A stretch of DNA of 64,000 nucleotides from contig NZ_MZMV01000007.1 in assembly GCF_002210435.1 (NCBI RefSeq), positions 1 through 64,000 of the forward strand. The letters are read 5' to 3'. Origin of the DNA: Micromonospora wenchangensis. Lineage in GTDB: Bacteria > Actinomycetota > Actinomycetes > Mycobacteriales > Micromonosporaceae. This document shows, one piece after another, positions 32,428-41,985 of this stretch. Both the position numbers and the translations under genes were made by a program. Position 1 is the first letter of the stretch, and every line of letters begins with the position of its first letter. The notes below the pieces were generated by a model. It was not told the DNA's origin and did no database searches. It saw only the letters and a list, made by a program, of their open reading frames with translations.

Positions 32428-33477
32428 ATGGAGTTCGACTTCGCTGAGGAACAGCCGAAGTTCCTCATGCTGATGTACGGGCTGATCGCTTTCGTCGCGG
32501 TGGTGGGCGGTCTGCTCCTGCTCCTCGACGTGGTGCCGGCCTGGTTCGCCCGCCGTCGGGAGGCGCAGCTCATCGCCGCCTCGACCGGTGGCGGCCCCCT
32601 GCCCCGCCGACGCAAGCCGAGGGAGGGTCTGTTCGCGCTCTTCTTCCTGCTGCCGACGCTGTTGCTGCTCTCCGTCGGGCTGGTGGTGCCGGCGCTGCGG
32701 ACCGTGCTGCTCTCCTTCATGGACGCCGGCAGCGACAACTGGGTGGGACTGCGCAACTACGGCTGGATGTTCTCCGAGGACTCGATCGTCCGGGTGCTGC
32801 TCAACACCCTGATCTGGGTGCTGCTGGTGCCGCTGGTGGCCACCACGTTCGGCCTGCTCTACGCCGTGATGGTGGACAAGGCCCGGTTCGAGTCCGTCGC
32901 CAAGTCACTGATCTTCCTGCCGATGGCGATCTCGTTCGTCGGGGCCAGCATCATCTGGAAGTTCGTCTACGCCTACCGCAGCGAGGAGCAGGACCAGATC
33001 GGCCTGCTCAACCAGATCGTGGTCAGCCTCGGTGGCGAACCCCGGCAGTGGCTGCTCGACTCGCCGCTGAACACCTTCCTGCTCATCGTGATCATGGTGT
33101 GGATCCAGGCCGGTTTCGCCATGGTCGTGCTCTCCGCCGCGATCAAGGCGATCCCGGCGGACATCGTGGAGGCGGCCCGCCTCGACGGGGTCAGCCCGTG
33201 GCAGATGTTCTGGCAGATCACCATGCCGAGCATCCGGCCCGCGCTGATCGTGGTCGTGGTGACCCTGTCGATCGCCACGCTGAAGGTCTTCGACATCGTC
33301 CGGACCGCCACCAACGGCAACTACGACACCAGCGTGATCGCCAACGAGATGTACAACCAGGCGTTCCGGTACGGCGAGAACGGGCAGGGCTCCGCCCTGG
33401 CGGTCTTCCTCTTCATCCTGGTGATCCCGATCGTGATCTACCAGATCCGCAACCTGCGTCAACAGCGGGAGGGCTGA
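32428..33477 (+). CDS. Sugar ABC transporter permease (AglF-like)
   Basis: A 349-residue permease of the MalF/AglF class. An extra N-terminal helix (LMYGLIAFVAVVGGLLLLLDV) is followed by a basic cytoplasmic segment, then the six-helix permease core (~residues 70-345). The EAA loop EAARLDGVSPWQMFWQITMP, which contacts the ATPase, is near residue 250. ATG 32428 follows GAGAGGGAGG. It pairs with the next permease 2 bp downstream. The operon has no ATPase gene, so a shared MsiK-type ATPase encoded elsewhere is expected. Confidence 0.92.
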   Translation: MEFDFAEEQPKFLMLMYGLIAFVAVVGGLLLLLDVVPAWFARRREAQLIAASTGGGPLPRRRKPREGLFALFFLLPTLLLLSVGLVVPALRTVLLSFMDAGSDNWVGLRNYGWMFSEDSIVRVLLNTLIWVLLVPLVATTFGLLYAVMVDKARFESVAKSLIFLPMAISFVGASIIWKFVYAYRSEEQDQIGLLNQIVVSLGGEPRQWLLDSPLNTFLLIVIMVWIQAGFAMVVLSAAIKAIPADIVEAARLDGVSPWQMFWQITMPSIRPALIVVVVTLSIATLKVFDIVRTATNGNYDTSVIANEMYNQAFRYGENGQGSALAVFLFILVIPIVIYQIRNLRQQREG

Positions 33478-33478
33478 G

Positions 33479-34444
33479 ATGACCACCGCCACGCCCACCG
33501 TCGGAGCCGGGGCCCAGGCCACCGGGAAGCCGACAAGCGCCGCCGGCCGGGTCCGTAGCCGGCTCAACAGCCGTACGGCCACCCTGGTCTCGATCGTCAT
33601 CGCGCTGCTCTGGACGATCCCGACGTTCGGCCTGTTCGTCTCCTCGTTCCGGCCCGAGGCCGAGATCAAGTCCACCGGCTGGTGGACCGTCTTCACCGAC
33701 CCGCAGTTCACCCTGGAGAACTACCAGGACGTGCTGTTCGGTGCCTCCTCGTCGTCGGGGCAGCTCGCCAGCTACTTCATCAACTCGCTGGCCATCACCA
33801 TCCCGTCGGTGCTCTTCCCGCTGGCGTTCGCCTCGCTCGCCGCGTACGCGCTGGCCTGGATCAACTTCCGGGGACGGGACTGGCTCTACATCGCGATCTT
33901 CGCGATGCAGATCGTGCCGTTGCAGATGGCCCTGGTGCCGCTGCTGAAGTTCTTCTCCACCGGGGTCACCGTGGCCGGCATCCAGCTGCTGCCGGCCTGG
34001 AACCTGGTGGACGAGCAGAAGTTCGCCCAGGTGTGGTTCGCGCACACCTGCTTCGCCCTGCCCTTCGCGGTGTTCCTGCTGCACAACTTCATCTCGCAGC
34101 TCCCCCGGGACCTGATGGAGGCGGCCCGGGTCGACGGGGCCACCCACCCCAAGATCTTCCGCACCATCGTGCTGCCGCTGATCACCCCGGCGCTGGCGGC
34201 GTTCGGCATCTTCCAGTTCCTCTGGGTCTGGAACGACCTGCTGGTCGCGCTGATCTTCGCCGGTGGCGGCAACGAGACCGCCCCGCTCACCGTGCGCCTG
34301 GCCGAGATGGCCGGCACCCGGGGCAACGAGTGGCAGCGGCTCACCGCCGGCGCGTTCGTCTCGATCGTCGTACCGCTTGTCGTGTTCCTGTCCCTGCAGC
34401 GCTTCTTCGTGCGCGGCCTGCTCGCCGGGAGCGTCAAGGGTTGA
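33479..34444 (+). CDS. Sugar ABC transporter permease (AglG-like)
   Basis: A 321-residue permease of the MalG class with six membrane helices. The N-terminal helix is at ~35-55 (ATLVSIVIALLWTIPTFGLFV); the EAA loop MEAARVDGATHPKIFRTIVLP is near residue 215. ATG 33479 starts 2 bp after the previous stop. It completes the heterodimeric channel for the alpha-glucoside binding protein. A hairpin terminator lies right after the stop, before the LacI gene. Confidence 0.92.
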   Translation: MTTATPTVGAGAQATGKPTSAAGRVRSRLNSRTATLVSIVIALLWTIPTFGLFVSSFRPEAEIKSTGWWTVFTDPQFTLENYQDVLFGASSSSGQLASYFINSLAITIPSVLFPLAFASLAAYALAWINFRGRDWLYIAIFAMQIVPLQMALVPLLKFFSTGVTVAGIQLLPAWNLVDEQKFAQVWFAHTCFALPFAVFLLHNFISQLPRDLMEAARVDGATHPKIFRTIVLPLITPALAAFGIFQFLWVWNDLLVALIFAGGGNETAPLTVRLAEMAGTRGNEWQRLTAGAFVSIVVPLVVFLSLQRFFVRGLLAGSVKG

Positions 34445-34452
34445 CGGCCGTC

Positions 34453-34483
34453 CGTCGCCGCCCGGTGCTGCCGGGCGGCGACG
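34453..34483 (+). terminator. Hairpin between permease and LacI genes
   Basis: CGTCGCCGCCCGG (34453-34465) pairs perfectly with CCGGGCGGCGACG (34471-34483), loop TGCTG. It probably reduces read-through from the transporter genes into the regulator and glucosidase. Confidence 0.65.
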
Positions 34484-34513
34484 GGGGCCGGCGCGGAGCG
34501 GGGGAACGACAGC

Positions 34514-35587
34514 GTGACGAGGATCGACGACGTGGCCCGGCTGGCCGGGGTCTCCACGGCCACGGTCTCCCGGGCGTTGCGCGGCCTGCCGACGGTGTCG
34601 GCCGCGACCCGCCGCCGGGTGCTCGCCGCCGCCGAACAGCTCCAGTACGCGGTCTCGCCGAGCGCCTCCCGGCTGGCCGGCGGCCGGACCGGCACGGTCG
34701 CCGTGGTGGTGCCCCGGATCACCAGGTGGTTCTTCGGCACCGTCGTCGAGGCGGTCGAGGAGTTCCTCCACCACGCCGGCTACGACCTGCTGCTCTACAA
34801 CCTCGGCGGACGCGAGCAGGTGCGGCAACGGGTGCTGCGCACCGCCAACCTGCACAAGCGGGTGGACGCGATCATGCTGGTCGCCACCCCGCTGCGCCCG
34901 GCCGACCTGACCGCCCTGGCCGAGCTGGACCTGCCCGGCATCACGATCAGCTCGGGCAGCACCGTCCCCGGCTGGCCCTGCGTGCGGATCGACGACGTGG
35001 CCGCGGCCCGGACGGCCACCCGGCACCTGCTCGACCTGGGCCACCGGCGGATCGCCCATATCTCCGGCGACCCCGACGACGAGTTGGCCTTCACCACCCA
35101 CACCGACCGTCGCCGGGGCTACCAGGAGGCGCTGCGCCGCGCCGGGCTGCACCCCGACCCCCGCCTGGACATGGAGGCGCAGTTCACCATCCACGGCGGC
35201 AACCAGGCCACCGTCGAGCTGCTGGCCCGGGGCGAACCACCGACGGCGATCTTCGCCGCCTGCGACGAGATCGCGATGGGCGCGATGACCGCGCTGCGCG
35301 ACGCGGGGCTGCGCGTCCCGCAGGACGTCAGCGTGATCGGCGTGGACGACCACGACCTGTCCGCCGTGCTCGGGTTGACCACCATCGCCCAACCCGCCGC
35401 CGAGCAGGGCCGGCTCGCCGCCCGGATGCTGCTCGACCCGCTGGGCGCCGCTGCCGCCGAGCCGGACGCCGGCCGGGTGCCGGCCCCGCGCGGAACCGGC
35501 GTGGACGCCCCCGCGCCGCACCCGCCGGTGATCCTGCCCACTCGCCTGGTGGTACGGGAATCGACCGGCCCGCCCCGGGCAAACTGA
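34514..35587 (+). CDS. LacI-family regulator of the agl operon
   Basis: A 357-residue repressor starting GTG at 34514. The N-terminal HTH and hinge (TRIDDVARLAGVSTATVSRALRGLPTVS) are typical LacI, followed by the periplasmic-binding-protein-like effector domain (~65-330; TGTVAVVVPRITRWFFGTVV, LGHRRIAHISGDPDD, AIFAACDEIAMGAMTALRDAG, VSVIGVDDHDLSAV). It contains an unusual Pro/Ala-rich insertion near the C-terminus (AAAEPDAGRVPAPRG). It probably represses the operon via TGCAAGCGCTTACA at 30924 and is released by an alpha-glucoside. Confidence 0.92.
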   Translation: MTRIDDVARLAGVSTATVSRALRGLPTVSAATRRRVLAAAEQLQYAVSPSASRLAGGRTGTVAVVVPRITRWFFGTVVEAVEEFLHHAGYDLLLYNLGGREQVRQRVLRTANLHKRVDAIMLVATPLRPADLTALAELDLPGITISSGSTVPGWPCVRIDDVAAARTATRHLLDLGHRRIAHISGDPDDELAFTTHTDRRRGYQEALRRAGLHPDPRLDMEAQFTIHGGNQATVELLARGEPPTAIFAACDEIAMGAMTALRDAGLRVPQDVSVIGVDDHDLSAVLGLTTIAQPAAEQGRLAARMLLDPLGAAAAEPDAGRVPAPRGTGVDAPAPHPPVILPTRLVVRESTGPPRAN

Positions 35588-35634
35588 ACGGATTCGACCG
35601 CACGGCTCGACCGGCTCGACACAGGGAGAAGGCT

Positions 35635-37308
35635 CTGAACACCGACGCGAGGCAGCAGGAACAGTCCGTGGGCGTGGCCCCCGGATGGTGGACCGAGGCC
35701 GTCATCTATCAGATCTATCCGCGTTCCTTCGCCGACTCCGACGGTGACGGCATCGGTGACCTGCCCGGCATCACCGCCCGACTCGGGCACCTGGCCGAGT
35801 TGGGTGTCGACGCCGTCTGGCTGTCGCCGTTCTACCCGTCGCCGCAGGCCGACGCGGGCTACGACGTCGCCGACTACCGCGACGTCGACCCCCTGTTCGG
35901 CAGCCTGGCCGACGCCGACAGGTTGATCGCCGAGGCCCGAGCGAAGGGCCTCAAGGTCATCGTCGACCTGGTGCCCAACCACACCTCGTCGGCGCACAGG
36001 TGGTTCCGGGCCGCCGTCGCCGCCGCCCCCGGCAGCCCCGAGCGGGCCCGGTACATCTTCCGCGACGGCCTCGGCCCGGACGGTGCCGAGCCGCCGAACG
36101 ACTGGCAGAGCGTCTTCGGTGGCCCCGCCTGGACCCGGCTCGTCGAGCCGGACGGTCGGCCCGGCCAGTGGTACCTGCACCTGTTCGACACCGCCCAGCC
36201 GGACCTCAACTGGGACAACCCGGAGATCCGTGCCGAGTTCCTGGACGTGCTCCGGTTCTGGCTGGACCGGGGGGTCGACGGGTTTCGGGTGGACGTGGCG
36301 CACGGCCTGATCAAGCAGGCCGACCTGGCCAACTGGGAGGAACCGCAGGAGATCCTCTCCGGCAACGAGGCGGACAAGCCGCGCCCGCCGATGTGGGACC
36401 AGGACGGCGTCCACGAGGTCTACCGCGACTGGCGGCGGGTGCTGGACTCCTACGACGGCGACCGGATCCTCGTCGCCGAGGCGTGGGTGGAACCGGCCGA
36501 ACGGATCGCCCGCTACGTCCGCCCCGACGAGATGCACCAGGCGTTCAACTTCGAGTACCTGCTCGCCGCCTGGACGGCTCCCGCCCAGTACGCGGTGATC
36601 ACCCGCTCGCTGGAGGCCACCGACGCCGTCGGCGCCCCCACCACCTGGGTGCTGTCCAACCACGACGTCATCCGGCACGCCTCCCGGATGGGCCTGTCCG
36701 CCAAGGGCGGCCGACCCAACGGCATCGGCATCGGCGACCCGCAGCCGGACGCCGCGCTGGGCCTGCGCCGGGGCCGGGCGGCCACCCTGCTGATGCTCGC
36801 CCTGCCCGGCTCGGCCTACCTCTACCAGGGCGAGGAGTTGGGGCTGCCGGAGCACACCACGCTGCCCGACGAGTCCCGGCAGGACCCGACCTGGGAGCGC
36901 AGCGGTCACACCCAGCGCGGTCGGGACGGCTGCCGGGTGCCGATCCCGTGGGAGGCCGACGCCCCGTCGTACGGCTTCGGCCCCACCGACGCCAGTTGGC
37001 TGCCGCAGCCACCGCTGTGGGCCGAGTACGCCCTGGACCGGCAGCGGGGGGTGCCCGGCTCGACGTACGAGACGTACCGGACCGCGTTGCGGCTGCGCCG
37101 CGAGCACGCCCTCGGCCGGGGGACGCTGGAGTGGCTCTCCTCCGGCGACGAGGTGCTGAGTTTCCGCAACGGCGGGTTGACCGTGCTGACCAACTTCGGC
37201 GCGGCCGCGGTGCCGCCGCCGGCCGGGGAGCTGCTGCACAGCAGCGCCCCGCTGGACGCCGACGGCCGGGTTCCCACCGACGTCACGGTCTGGGTCCGGC
37301 ACTCCTGA
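35635..37308 (+). CDS. GH13 alpha-glucosidase (AglA-like)
   Basis: A 557-residue intracellular GH13 enzyme of the oligo-1,6-/alpha-glucosidase subgroup: WWTEAVIYQIYPRSFADSDG, VDLVPNHTSSAHRWF, GFRVDVAHG (nucleophile Asp220), VAEAW (acid/base Glu282), LSNHDVIRH (Asp344) and QPDLNWDNPE, numbered from CTG 35635. The start is unusual: a GGGAGAAGG site lies just upstream of CTG 35635, while the first GTG in frame is at 35668; no ATG is near. The enzyme hydrolyses the alpha-glucosides imported by the operon. A strong hairpin terminator follows. Confidence 0.9.
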   Translation: MNTDARQQEQSVGVAPGWWTEAVIYQIYPRSFADSDGDGIGDLPGITARLGHLAELGVDAVWLSPFYPSPQADAGYDVADYRDVDPLFGSLADADRLIAEARAKGLKVIVDLVPNHTSSAHRWFRAAVAAAPGSPERARYIFRDGLGPDGAEPPNDWQSVFGGPAWTRLVEPDGRPGQWYLHLFDTAQPDLNWDNPEIRAEFLDVLRFWLDRGVDGFRVDVAHGLIKQADLANWEEPQEILSGNEADKPRPPMWDQDGVHEVYRDWRRVLDSYDGDRILVAEAWVEPAERIARYVRPDEMHQAFNFEYLLAAWTAPAQYAVITRSLEATDAVGAPTTWVLSNHDVIRHASRMGLSAKGGRPNGIGIGDPQPDAALGLRRGRAATLLMLALPGSAYLYQGEELGLPEHTTLPDESRQDPTWERSGHTQRGRDGCRVPIPWEADAPSYGFGPTDASWLPQPPLWAEYALDRQRGVPGSTYETYRTALRLRREHALGRGTLEWLSSGDEVLSFRNGGLTVLTNFGAAAVPPPAGELLHSSAPLDADGRVPTDVTVWVRHS

Positions 37309-37320
37309 CCCACTCCCGGC

Positions 37321-37366
37321 CCGAACTCCGGCCCCGGCGCTCAGCCGGTCCGGGGCCGGAGTTCGG
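37321..37366 (+). terminator. Terminator of the agl operon
   Basis: CCGAACTCCGGCCCCGG (37321-37337) pairs perfectly with CCGGGGCCGGAGTTCGG (37350-37366); 12-nt loop. Confidence 0.75.
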
Positions 37367-37399
37367 ACCCGGACCGGAGTGGGTTCGGACCCGGACCGG
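37361..37399. repeat. 17-bp direct repeat beyond the agl terminator
   Basis: GTTCGGACCCGGACCGG occurs at 37361-37377 and 37383-37399, partly overlapping the right arm of the terminator. The 300 bases up to the MFS stop at 37676 hold no convincing gene. Confidence 0.6.
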
Positions 37400-37675
37400 G
37401 CCGGGGTTGCCCTGGTGGCCCGGATCTGCCGGCGAGCCGTCTCCCCGGGGCGGTGGTTCGGTCGCCCCCCGATCCCGCCCCCGGCGGTGATTCGTTGGCG
37501 TCATCAGCTCGAAAGGACCCGACCGAGGTATCCATCCCCGACAGCGACCAGTTGCGCCGGACGGGGGCGGCGCAAGGATCCTGCGCGCAGGCGACAGGCG
37601 CTGACAGCACGGACGCCCGCATGACGACCGCCGACGCGGGAACGGACAGCCCGGGGCGGGGCCAGCACCAGCAGG

Positions 37676-39088
37676 TCAGTGGCGGTCGGCGCGGTCGTGC
37701 AGCAGGTCCCCCACCGCGGCGATGTCACCGGGCGACGTGCGGGAGGCCAGCCAGTACATCAGCCCGGTGGGGATGAAGAAGAGCTGGAACGCGGCCAGCC
37801 CGACGGCGTAGTTCAACGGCGGCGGGAAGGCCGCCCGCAGCGCGTGGAAGGCCGCGCCGACCAGCCCGTTGCCGGCGGCCCGGCCGACCCCGTTGACCAG
37901 GTTGCCCAGGCTGTAGACGGTGCCCCGGTGCTCAGGCGGGTTGACGTCGGCGATCAGGGCGAACCAGTTCGGCGAGTTCGCCGAGGTCAACGCCAGCGCG
38001 ACGACGGCGGTGAGCAGGCTCAGCCCCACCGTCGGCTCGGTCACCACGCTGGCCAGCACCGCACCCACCACCGCGCCGGTGCCGCCGCCGTCGGGCACGT
38101 CGATCCGGATCGGCACGAAGAACAACACCAGGTAGAACGGCAGCGCCGCGAGCACGCCGACCGCCGCGACCAGGGCCCGCCCCCGGGGGGTACGCCGTTG
38201 CAGCGCGTCCCCGGCCAACCCGCCGACGATGGAGAACACCCCGCCGAGCTGGAACAGGGTGGCGAAGACGCTGCCCACCACGACCGCCGTCGCCGTCGAG
38301 TAGCCCTGCCCCTGCGCCCGCTCGGCGAACAGCACCGGCAGCCACACCAGCGACCCGAACGCCGCCTGCGCGGTGAGGCCCTGCAGGATCAGCCACCGGT
38401 TGGTCCGCCGACCCAGGATGCGCGGCAGGTCGGAGCGGGTGATCCGGTAGTCGTAGTCGACGCCGGCCTCGATCGCCGCGGCCAGCTCCGGTTCGCTCTG
38501 CCCGCGCCGGATGTCGTAGGTCAGCAGGTAGGCCACTGTGGCGGCCAGGCCGACCACGGTGAGCAGCAGGAACGGGCGTCGCCAGTCGGTCGCGCCGAGC
38601 AGCCCGCCGGTGAGCGTGCCGGCCAGGGTGCCGACCCCCTGGGACAGCCCCCAGAAGCTCATCACCAGCCCCCGGCGGCGCGGGGAGATCAGGTCGGTGA
38701 CCACGGAGAACCCGACCGAGCCGACCGCGCCCAACCCGACCGCGGCGACCAGCTGCGCGGCGAGGAACGTCGGGAAGCCGGTGGCGAACGCGCTGCCACC
38801 GGTGCCGGCCGCCCAGACCAGCGTGCCGACCATCAGCAGCGGCTTACGGTTGGTCCGGTCGCCGACGTACGCCCAGGCCACCGCCGCGACCGCACTGACC
38901 AGGAAGCTCACCGCCGTGACCAGGCCGAGCATCCGCTGCGGCACGCCCAGCGCCCCGGAGATCGGCCCGTACAGCGGCGGCACCAAGCCGATCGCCACGT
39001 TGTCCAGGGAGGCGAGCACCACGAACACCACGACGCTGTAGAGGCGGTGCGCCGCGTTCCCGCGCCGGGAGGTCCTGCTGCCGGTCAT
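37676..39088 (-). CDS. MFS transporter
   Basis: A 470-residue major facilitator protein with twelve predicted helices. The N-terminal domain shows the loop 2-3 motif AVAWAYVGDRTNRKPLLMVG, and the central loop has RRGQSEPELAAAIEAGVDYDYRI. TM1 starts LYSVVVFVVLASLDNVAIGL. ATG 39088 was chosen; a longer frame to 39361 lacks membrane character. The substrate cannot be predicted; it neighbours the xylose genes but is separated from xylB by a terminator hairpin. Confidence 0.88.
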   Translation of the reverse strand: MTGSRTSRRGNAAHRLYSVVVFVVLASLDNVAIGLVPPLYGPISGALGVPQRMLGLVTAVSFLVSAVAAVAWAYVGDRTNRKPLLMVGTLVWAAGTGGSAFATGFPTFLAAQLVAAVGLGAVGSVGFSVVTDLISPRRRGLVMSFWGLSQGVGTLAGTLTGGLLGATDWRRPFLLLTVVGLAATVAYLLTYDIRRGQSEPELAAAIEAGVDYDYRITRSDLPRILGRRTNRWLILQGLTAQAAFGSLVWLPVLFAERAQGQGYSTATAVVVGSVFATLFQLGGVFSIVGGLAGDALQRRTPRGRALVAAVGVLAALPFYLVLFFVPIRIDVPDGGGTGAVVGAVLASVVTEPTVGLSLLTAVVALALTSANSPNWFALIADVNPPEHRGTVYSLGNLVNGVGRAAGNGLVGAAFHALRAAFPPPLNYAVGLAAFQLFFIPTGLMYWLASRTSPGDIAAVGDLLHDRADRH

Positions 39089-39165
39089 GTCCGGCAGCCA
39101 ACCAGGTGCGCCTACCGGGCCGACGGGCACCCCCGCCCGGACCGGCCCACCCGGGGCGGAACCGG

Positions 39166-39210
39166 TCGTCGGCCGGTGACCGGCCCCCCGTGCGCCGGTC
39201 ACCAGCCGAC
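39166..39210 (-). terminator. Hairpin terminator after xylB
   Basis: Arms 39166-39182 and 39194-39210 pair at 16 of 17 positions (one C/A mismatch). It lies 17 bp after the xylB stop on the minus strand. Confidence 0.65.
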
Positions 39211-39227
39211 GTCGTCGGTCGGGTGGG

Positions 39228-40688
39228 TCACTCCCCGGGCACGGCCACCCGGTCGAGGGTGTGGTCGCGGGCCTCGGCGTACCGCTGGCGGATGGCGGGG
39301 ACGGGCTCCGCCGCGTACTCCTCGGTGTCCTTCGGTGCCCAGTCCGGTGGCGTCGCGCCACCCAGGGCGACCCAGGCGGCCTGGCGGGCCGCGCCGTCGG
39401 CGACGTACTCCCCGGGCGGCGGCACCACCACGGGACGGCCGAAGACCTGCGGCGCGATCCGGCGGACCGCCGCCGAGCGGGCCCCGCCGCCGACCAGGAT
39501 CACCCGCTCGACCGTCGCGCCCTGGGCGACCAGCGCGTCGAGGCCGTCGGCAAGTGCGCAGAGCATCCCCTCCACCGCCGCCCGGGCCAGGTGCGCCGGG
39601 GTGGCGGTGCGCAGGGTGAGGCCGTGCACCGCGCCGGTGGCGGTGGGGCGGTCCGGGGTCCGCTCCCCCTCCAGGTAGGGCACCATGACCAGGCCGTCGG
39701 CCCCGGGTGGGGCGCTCAACGCCAGGTCGGACAGGGTGTCGAGGTCGACCCCGAGCAGGGTCGCCGCCGAGTCGAGCACCCGGGCGGCGTTGAGCGTGCA
39801 GACCAGCGGCAGGAACCGGCCGGTCGCGTCGGCGAACCCGGCCACCGCGCCACCGGCGTCGGCGGCCGGCGTGTCCGCCACCGCGAAGACCGTGCCCGAG
39901 GTGCCGATCGAGACGACCACGTCGCCCGGACCGGCACCGACCCCCAGCGCGGCGGCGGCATTGTCCCCGGTGCCGGGGCCGAGCAGGACGTCCCCGCCCG
40001 GCACCGCCCGGCCGTCGCCGAGCACGGCCGGGTCGAGCACGCCGGCCTGCGCGGCCGGACCGAGCACCGTGGGCACCTCGACGACCCGGCCGAACGCCTT
40101 CTCCAGCAGGTCGGGGCGGTACTGCCCGGTCACCGGCGACCAGTAGCCGGTGCCGCTGGCGTCACCCCGGTCGGTGCGCAGCGCCGCCAGGCCGGGGGCG
40201 CCAGCCAACCGCCAGGTCAGCCAGTCGTGCGGCAGGCAGACGGCGGCGACCCGGGCGGCCCGCTCCGGCTCGTGCCGGGCCAGCCAGCGCAGCTTGGTGG
40301 CGGTGAAGCTGGCCACCGGGACCAGCCCCACCGCGTCGGCCCAGAACCGGCGGCCGGTCTCCCCGCCGCCGGCCTCGGCGATCAGGTCCCGGGCCGCGTC
40401 GGCGGACCGGGTGTCGTTCCACAGCAGCGCCGGCCGGACGACCTCGCCCGCCTCGTCGAGGCAGACCATGCCGTGCTGCTGACCGGCGACCGACACGGCC
40501 GCCACGTCGGCCAGCCCGCCGGCCGCCTCGACGGCGGCCAGCAGGGCATCCCACCAGGCCCGTGGGTCGACCTCGGTGCCGTCCGGGTGCGGCGCGCGGC
40601 CCTCCCGGACCAGCGCGCCGGTCTCCGCGTCCCGGACGACCACCTTGCAGGACTGGGTGGACGAGTCCACCCCGGCGACGAGCGGCAT
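39228..40688 (-). CDS. xylB: Xylulokinase
   Basis: A 486-residue FGGY-family kinase that phosphorylates D-xylulose with ATP. The N-terminal [21 protein letters not shown] is the typical FGGY phosphate loop; [31 protein letters not shown] carries the substrate motif; [16 protein letters not shown] and [11 protein letters not shown] bind nucleotide; [16 protein letters not shown] is the C-terminal signature. ATG 40688 is 11 bp downstream of the xylA stop, so both form one operon. Confidence 0.95.
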   Translation of the reverse strand: MPLVAGVDSSTQSCKVVVRDAETGALVREGRAPHPDGTEVDPRAWWDALLAAVEAAGGLADVAAVSVAGQQHGMVCLDEAGEVVRPALLWNDTRSADAARDLIAEAGGGETGRRFWADAVGLVPVASFTATKLRWLARHEPERAARVAAVCLPHDWLTWRLAGAPGLAALRTDRGDASGTGYWSPVTGQYRPDLLEKAFGRVVEVPTVLGPAAQAGVLDPAVLGDGRAVPGGDVLLGPGTGDNAAAALGVGAGPGDVVVSIGTSGTVFAVADTPAADAGGAVAGFADATGRFLPLVCTLNAARVLDSAATLLGVDLDTLSDLALSAPPGADGLVMVPYLEGERTPDRPTATGAVHGLTLRTATPAHLARAAVEGMLCALADGLDALVAQGATVERVILVGGGARSAAVRRIAPQVFGRPVVVPPPGEYVADGAARQAAWVALGGATPPDWAPKDTEEYAAEPVPAIRQRYAEARDHTLDRVAVPGE

Positions 40689-40699
40689 GCCGGGCCGCC

Positions 40700-41887
40700 T
40701 CAGCGCGCGCCGAGCAGGTGCTCGACGGCGAGCTGGTTGAGCCGCACGAAGGCGAAGCCCTTCGCGGCCGTCGCGTCCACGTCGAACTCCTCGAACGCGG
40801 ACCGGTCGGCGAGCAGCCCGGCGTAGCCCTCGCCGTCGCCCAGCGTCGGGCTGGCCAGTTCGCCGACCTTGCTGGCGGCGAGCGCCTCGACCACCTCCGG
40901 GTCGGCCCGGAACGCCGCCGCCCGCTCCTTGAGCAGCAGGTAGGTCGCCATGTTGGCCTCGGCCGACGCCCACACCCCGGCGATGTCCTCGGTGCGGGAG
41001 GGCTTGTAGTCGAAGTGGCGCGGGCCGTCGTACGCCGGGCCGCCGTTGGGGCCGCCGTTCTCCAGCAGGTCGACCAGGGCGAACGCGTTCATCAGGTCGC
41101 CGTGGCCGAAGACCAGGTCCTGGTCGTACTTGATGCCGCGCTGGCCGTTGAGGTCGAGGTGGAACAGCTTGCCCTGCCAGAGCGCCTGGGCGATGCCGTG
41201 GGCGTAGTTGAGGCCGGCCATCTGCTCGTGCCCGACCTCGGGGTTGAGGCCGACCATCTCGGGGCGGGCCAGCTCGGAGATGAACGCCAGCGCGTGCCCG
41301 ACGGTGGGGAGCAGGATGTCGCCGCGCGGCTCGTTCGGCTTGGGCTCGATGGCGAACCGCAGGTCGTAGCCCTGGTCGACGACGTACTGGCAGAGCACGT
41401 CGACGGCCTCGCGGTAGCGGTCCAGCGCGGCCCGGATGTCCTTGGCGACGTCGTACTCGGAGCCCTCCCGGCCGCCCCACATGACGAAGGTCTTGGCGCC
41501 CAGCTCGGCGGCGAGGTCGACGTTGCGCAGCACCTTGCGCAGCGCGTAGCGGCGGACGTCGCGGTCGTTGCTGGTGAACCCGCCGTCCTTGAACACCGGG
41601 TGGGTGAACAGGTTGGTGGTGACCATCGGCACGACCAGACCGGTCTCGTCGAGGGCCTTGCGGAACCGGGCGAGCTGGGCCTCCCGGGCGGCGTTGTCGG
41701 CACCGAACGGGATCAGGTCGTCGTCGTGGAACGTGATGCCGTACGCGCCCAGTTCGGCGAGCCGGTGCACGGCCTCGACGGCGTCCAGCTCGGGGCGGGT
41801 GGCGTCGCCGAACGGGTCACGGGCCTGCCAGCCCACCGTCCAGAGCCCGAAGGAGAACTTGTCGGCAGGGGTGGGACGGGGTGCCAT
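40700..41887 (-). CDS. xylA: Xylose isomerase
   Basis: A 395-residue actinobacterial xylose isomerase converting D-xylose to D-xylulose. Class features: [39 protein letters not shown] with catalytic His, [27 protein letters not shown] in pieces, [40 protein letters not shown] and [25 protein letters not shown] with the metal-binding Glu/Asp/His. Cytoplasmic, tetrameric in homologues. ATG 41887 has GGAGG upstream. Divergent from the ROK regulator across a palindrome. Confidence 0.97.
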   Translation of the reverse strand: MAPRPTPADKFSFGLWTVGWQARDPFGDATRPELDAVEAVHRLAELGAYGITFHDDDLIPFGADNAAREAQLARFRKALDETGLVVPMVTTNLFTHPVFKDGGFTSNDRDVRRYALRKVLRNVDLAAELGAKTFVMWGGREGSEYDVAKDIRAALDRYREAVDVLCQYVVDQGYDLRFAIEPKPNEPRGDILLPTVGHALAFISELARPEMVGLNPEVGHEQMAGLNYAHGIAQALWQGKLFHLDLNGQRGIKYDQDLVFGHGDLMNAFALVDLLENGGPNGGPAYDGPRHFDYKPSRTEDIAGVWASAEANMATYLLLKERAAAFRADPEVVEALAASKVGELASPTLGDGEGYAGLLADRSAFEEFDVDATAAKGFAFVRLNQLAVEHLLGAR

Positions 41888-41936
41888 GGCGGACCTCCGG
41901 TGGGGATGATGGTGGCGGTGGGGTGGGTCACCCGCA

Positions 41937-41960
41937 ATTTGTTCAGTGGTTGAATTAAAT
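41937..41960. promoter_or_regulatory. Palindromic operator in the xylA-xylR intergenic region
   Basis: ATTTGTTCA (41937-41945) and TGAATTAAAT (41951-41960) form an AT-rich inverted repeat around GTGGT, placed between the divergent xylA and ROK regulator genes, 50 bp from the xylA start. It is the only AT-rich palindrome there and is the likely XylR binding site for both directions. Confidence 0.65.
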
Positions 41961-41985
41961 GGCCGTGCTGTGGCACTGTCAAGGG

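Noticed and set aside
33413..35521. A 702-codon open frame on the minus strand opposite the permease and LacI genes
   Set aside because: It lies antisense to well-supported genes, is rich in Gly, Arg and Gln as expected of shadow frames in high-GC DNA, and shows no domain.
33682..35634. Long in-frame upstream extension of the GH13 gene (continuous with no stop)
   Set aside because: It runs antiparallel in character to the real permease and LacI frames and has no homology; the glucosidase domain and a ribosome-binding site begin only near 35635.
37400..37675. Small frames between the agl terminator and the MFS gene
   Set aside because: No ribosome-binding site or domain; codon usage looks random.
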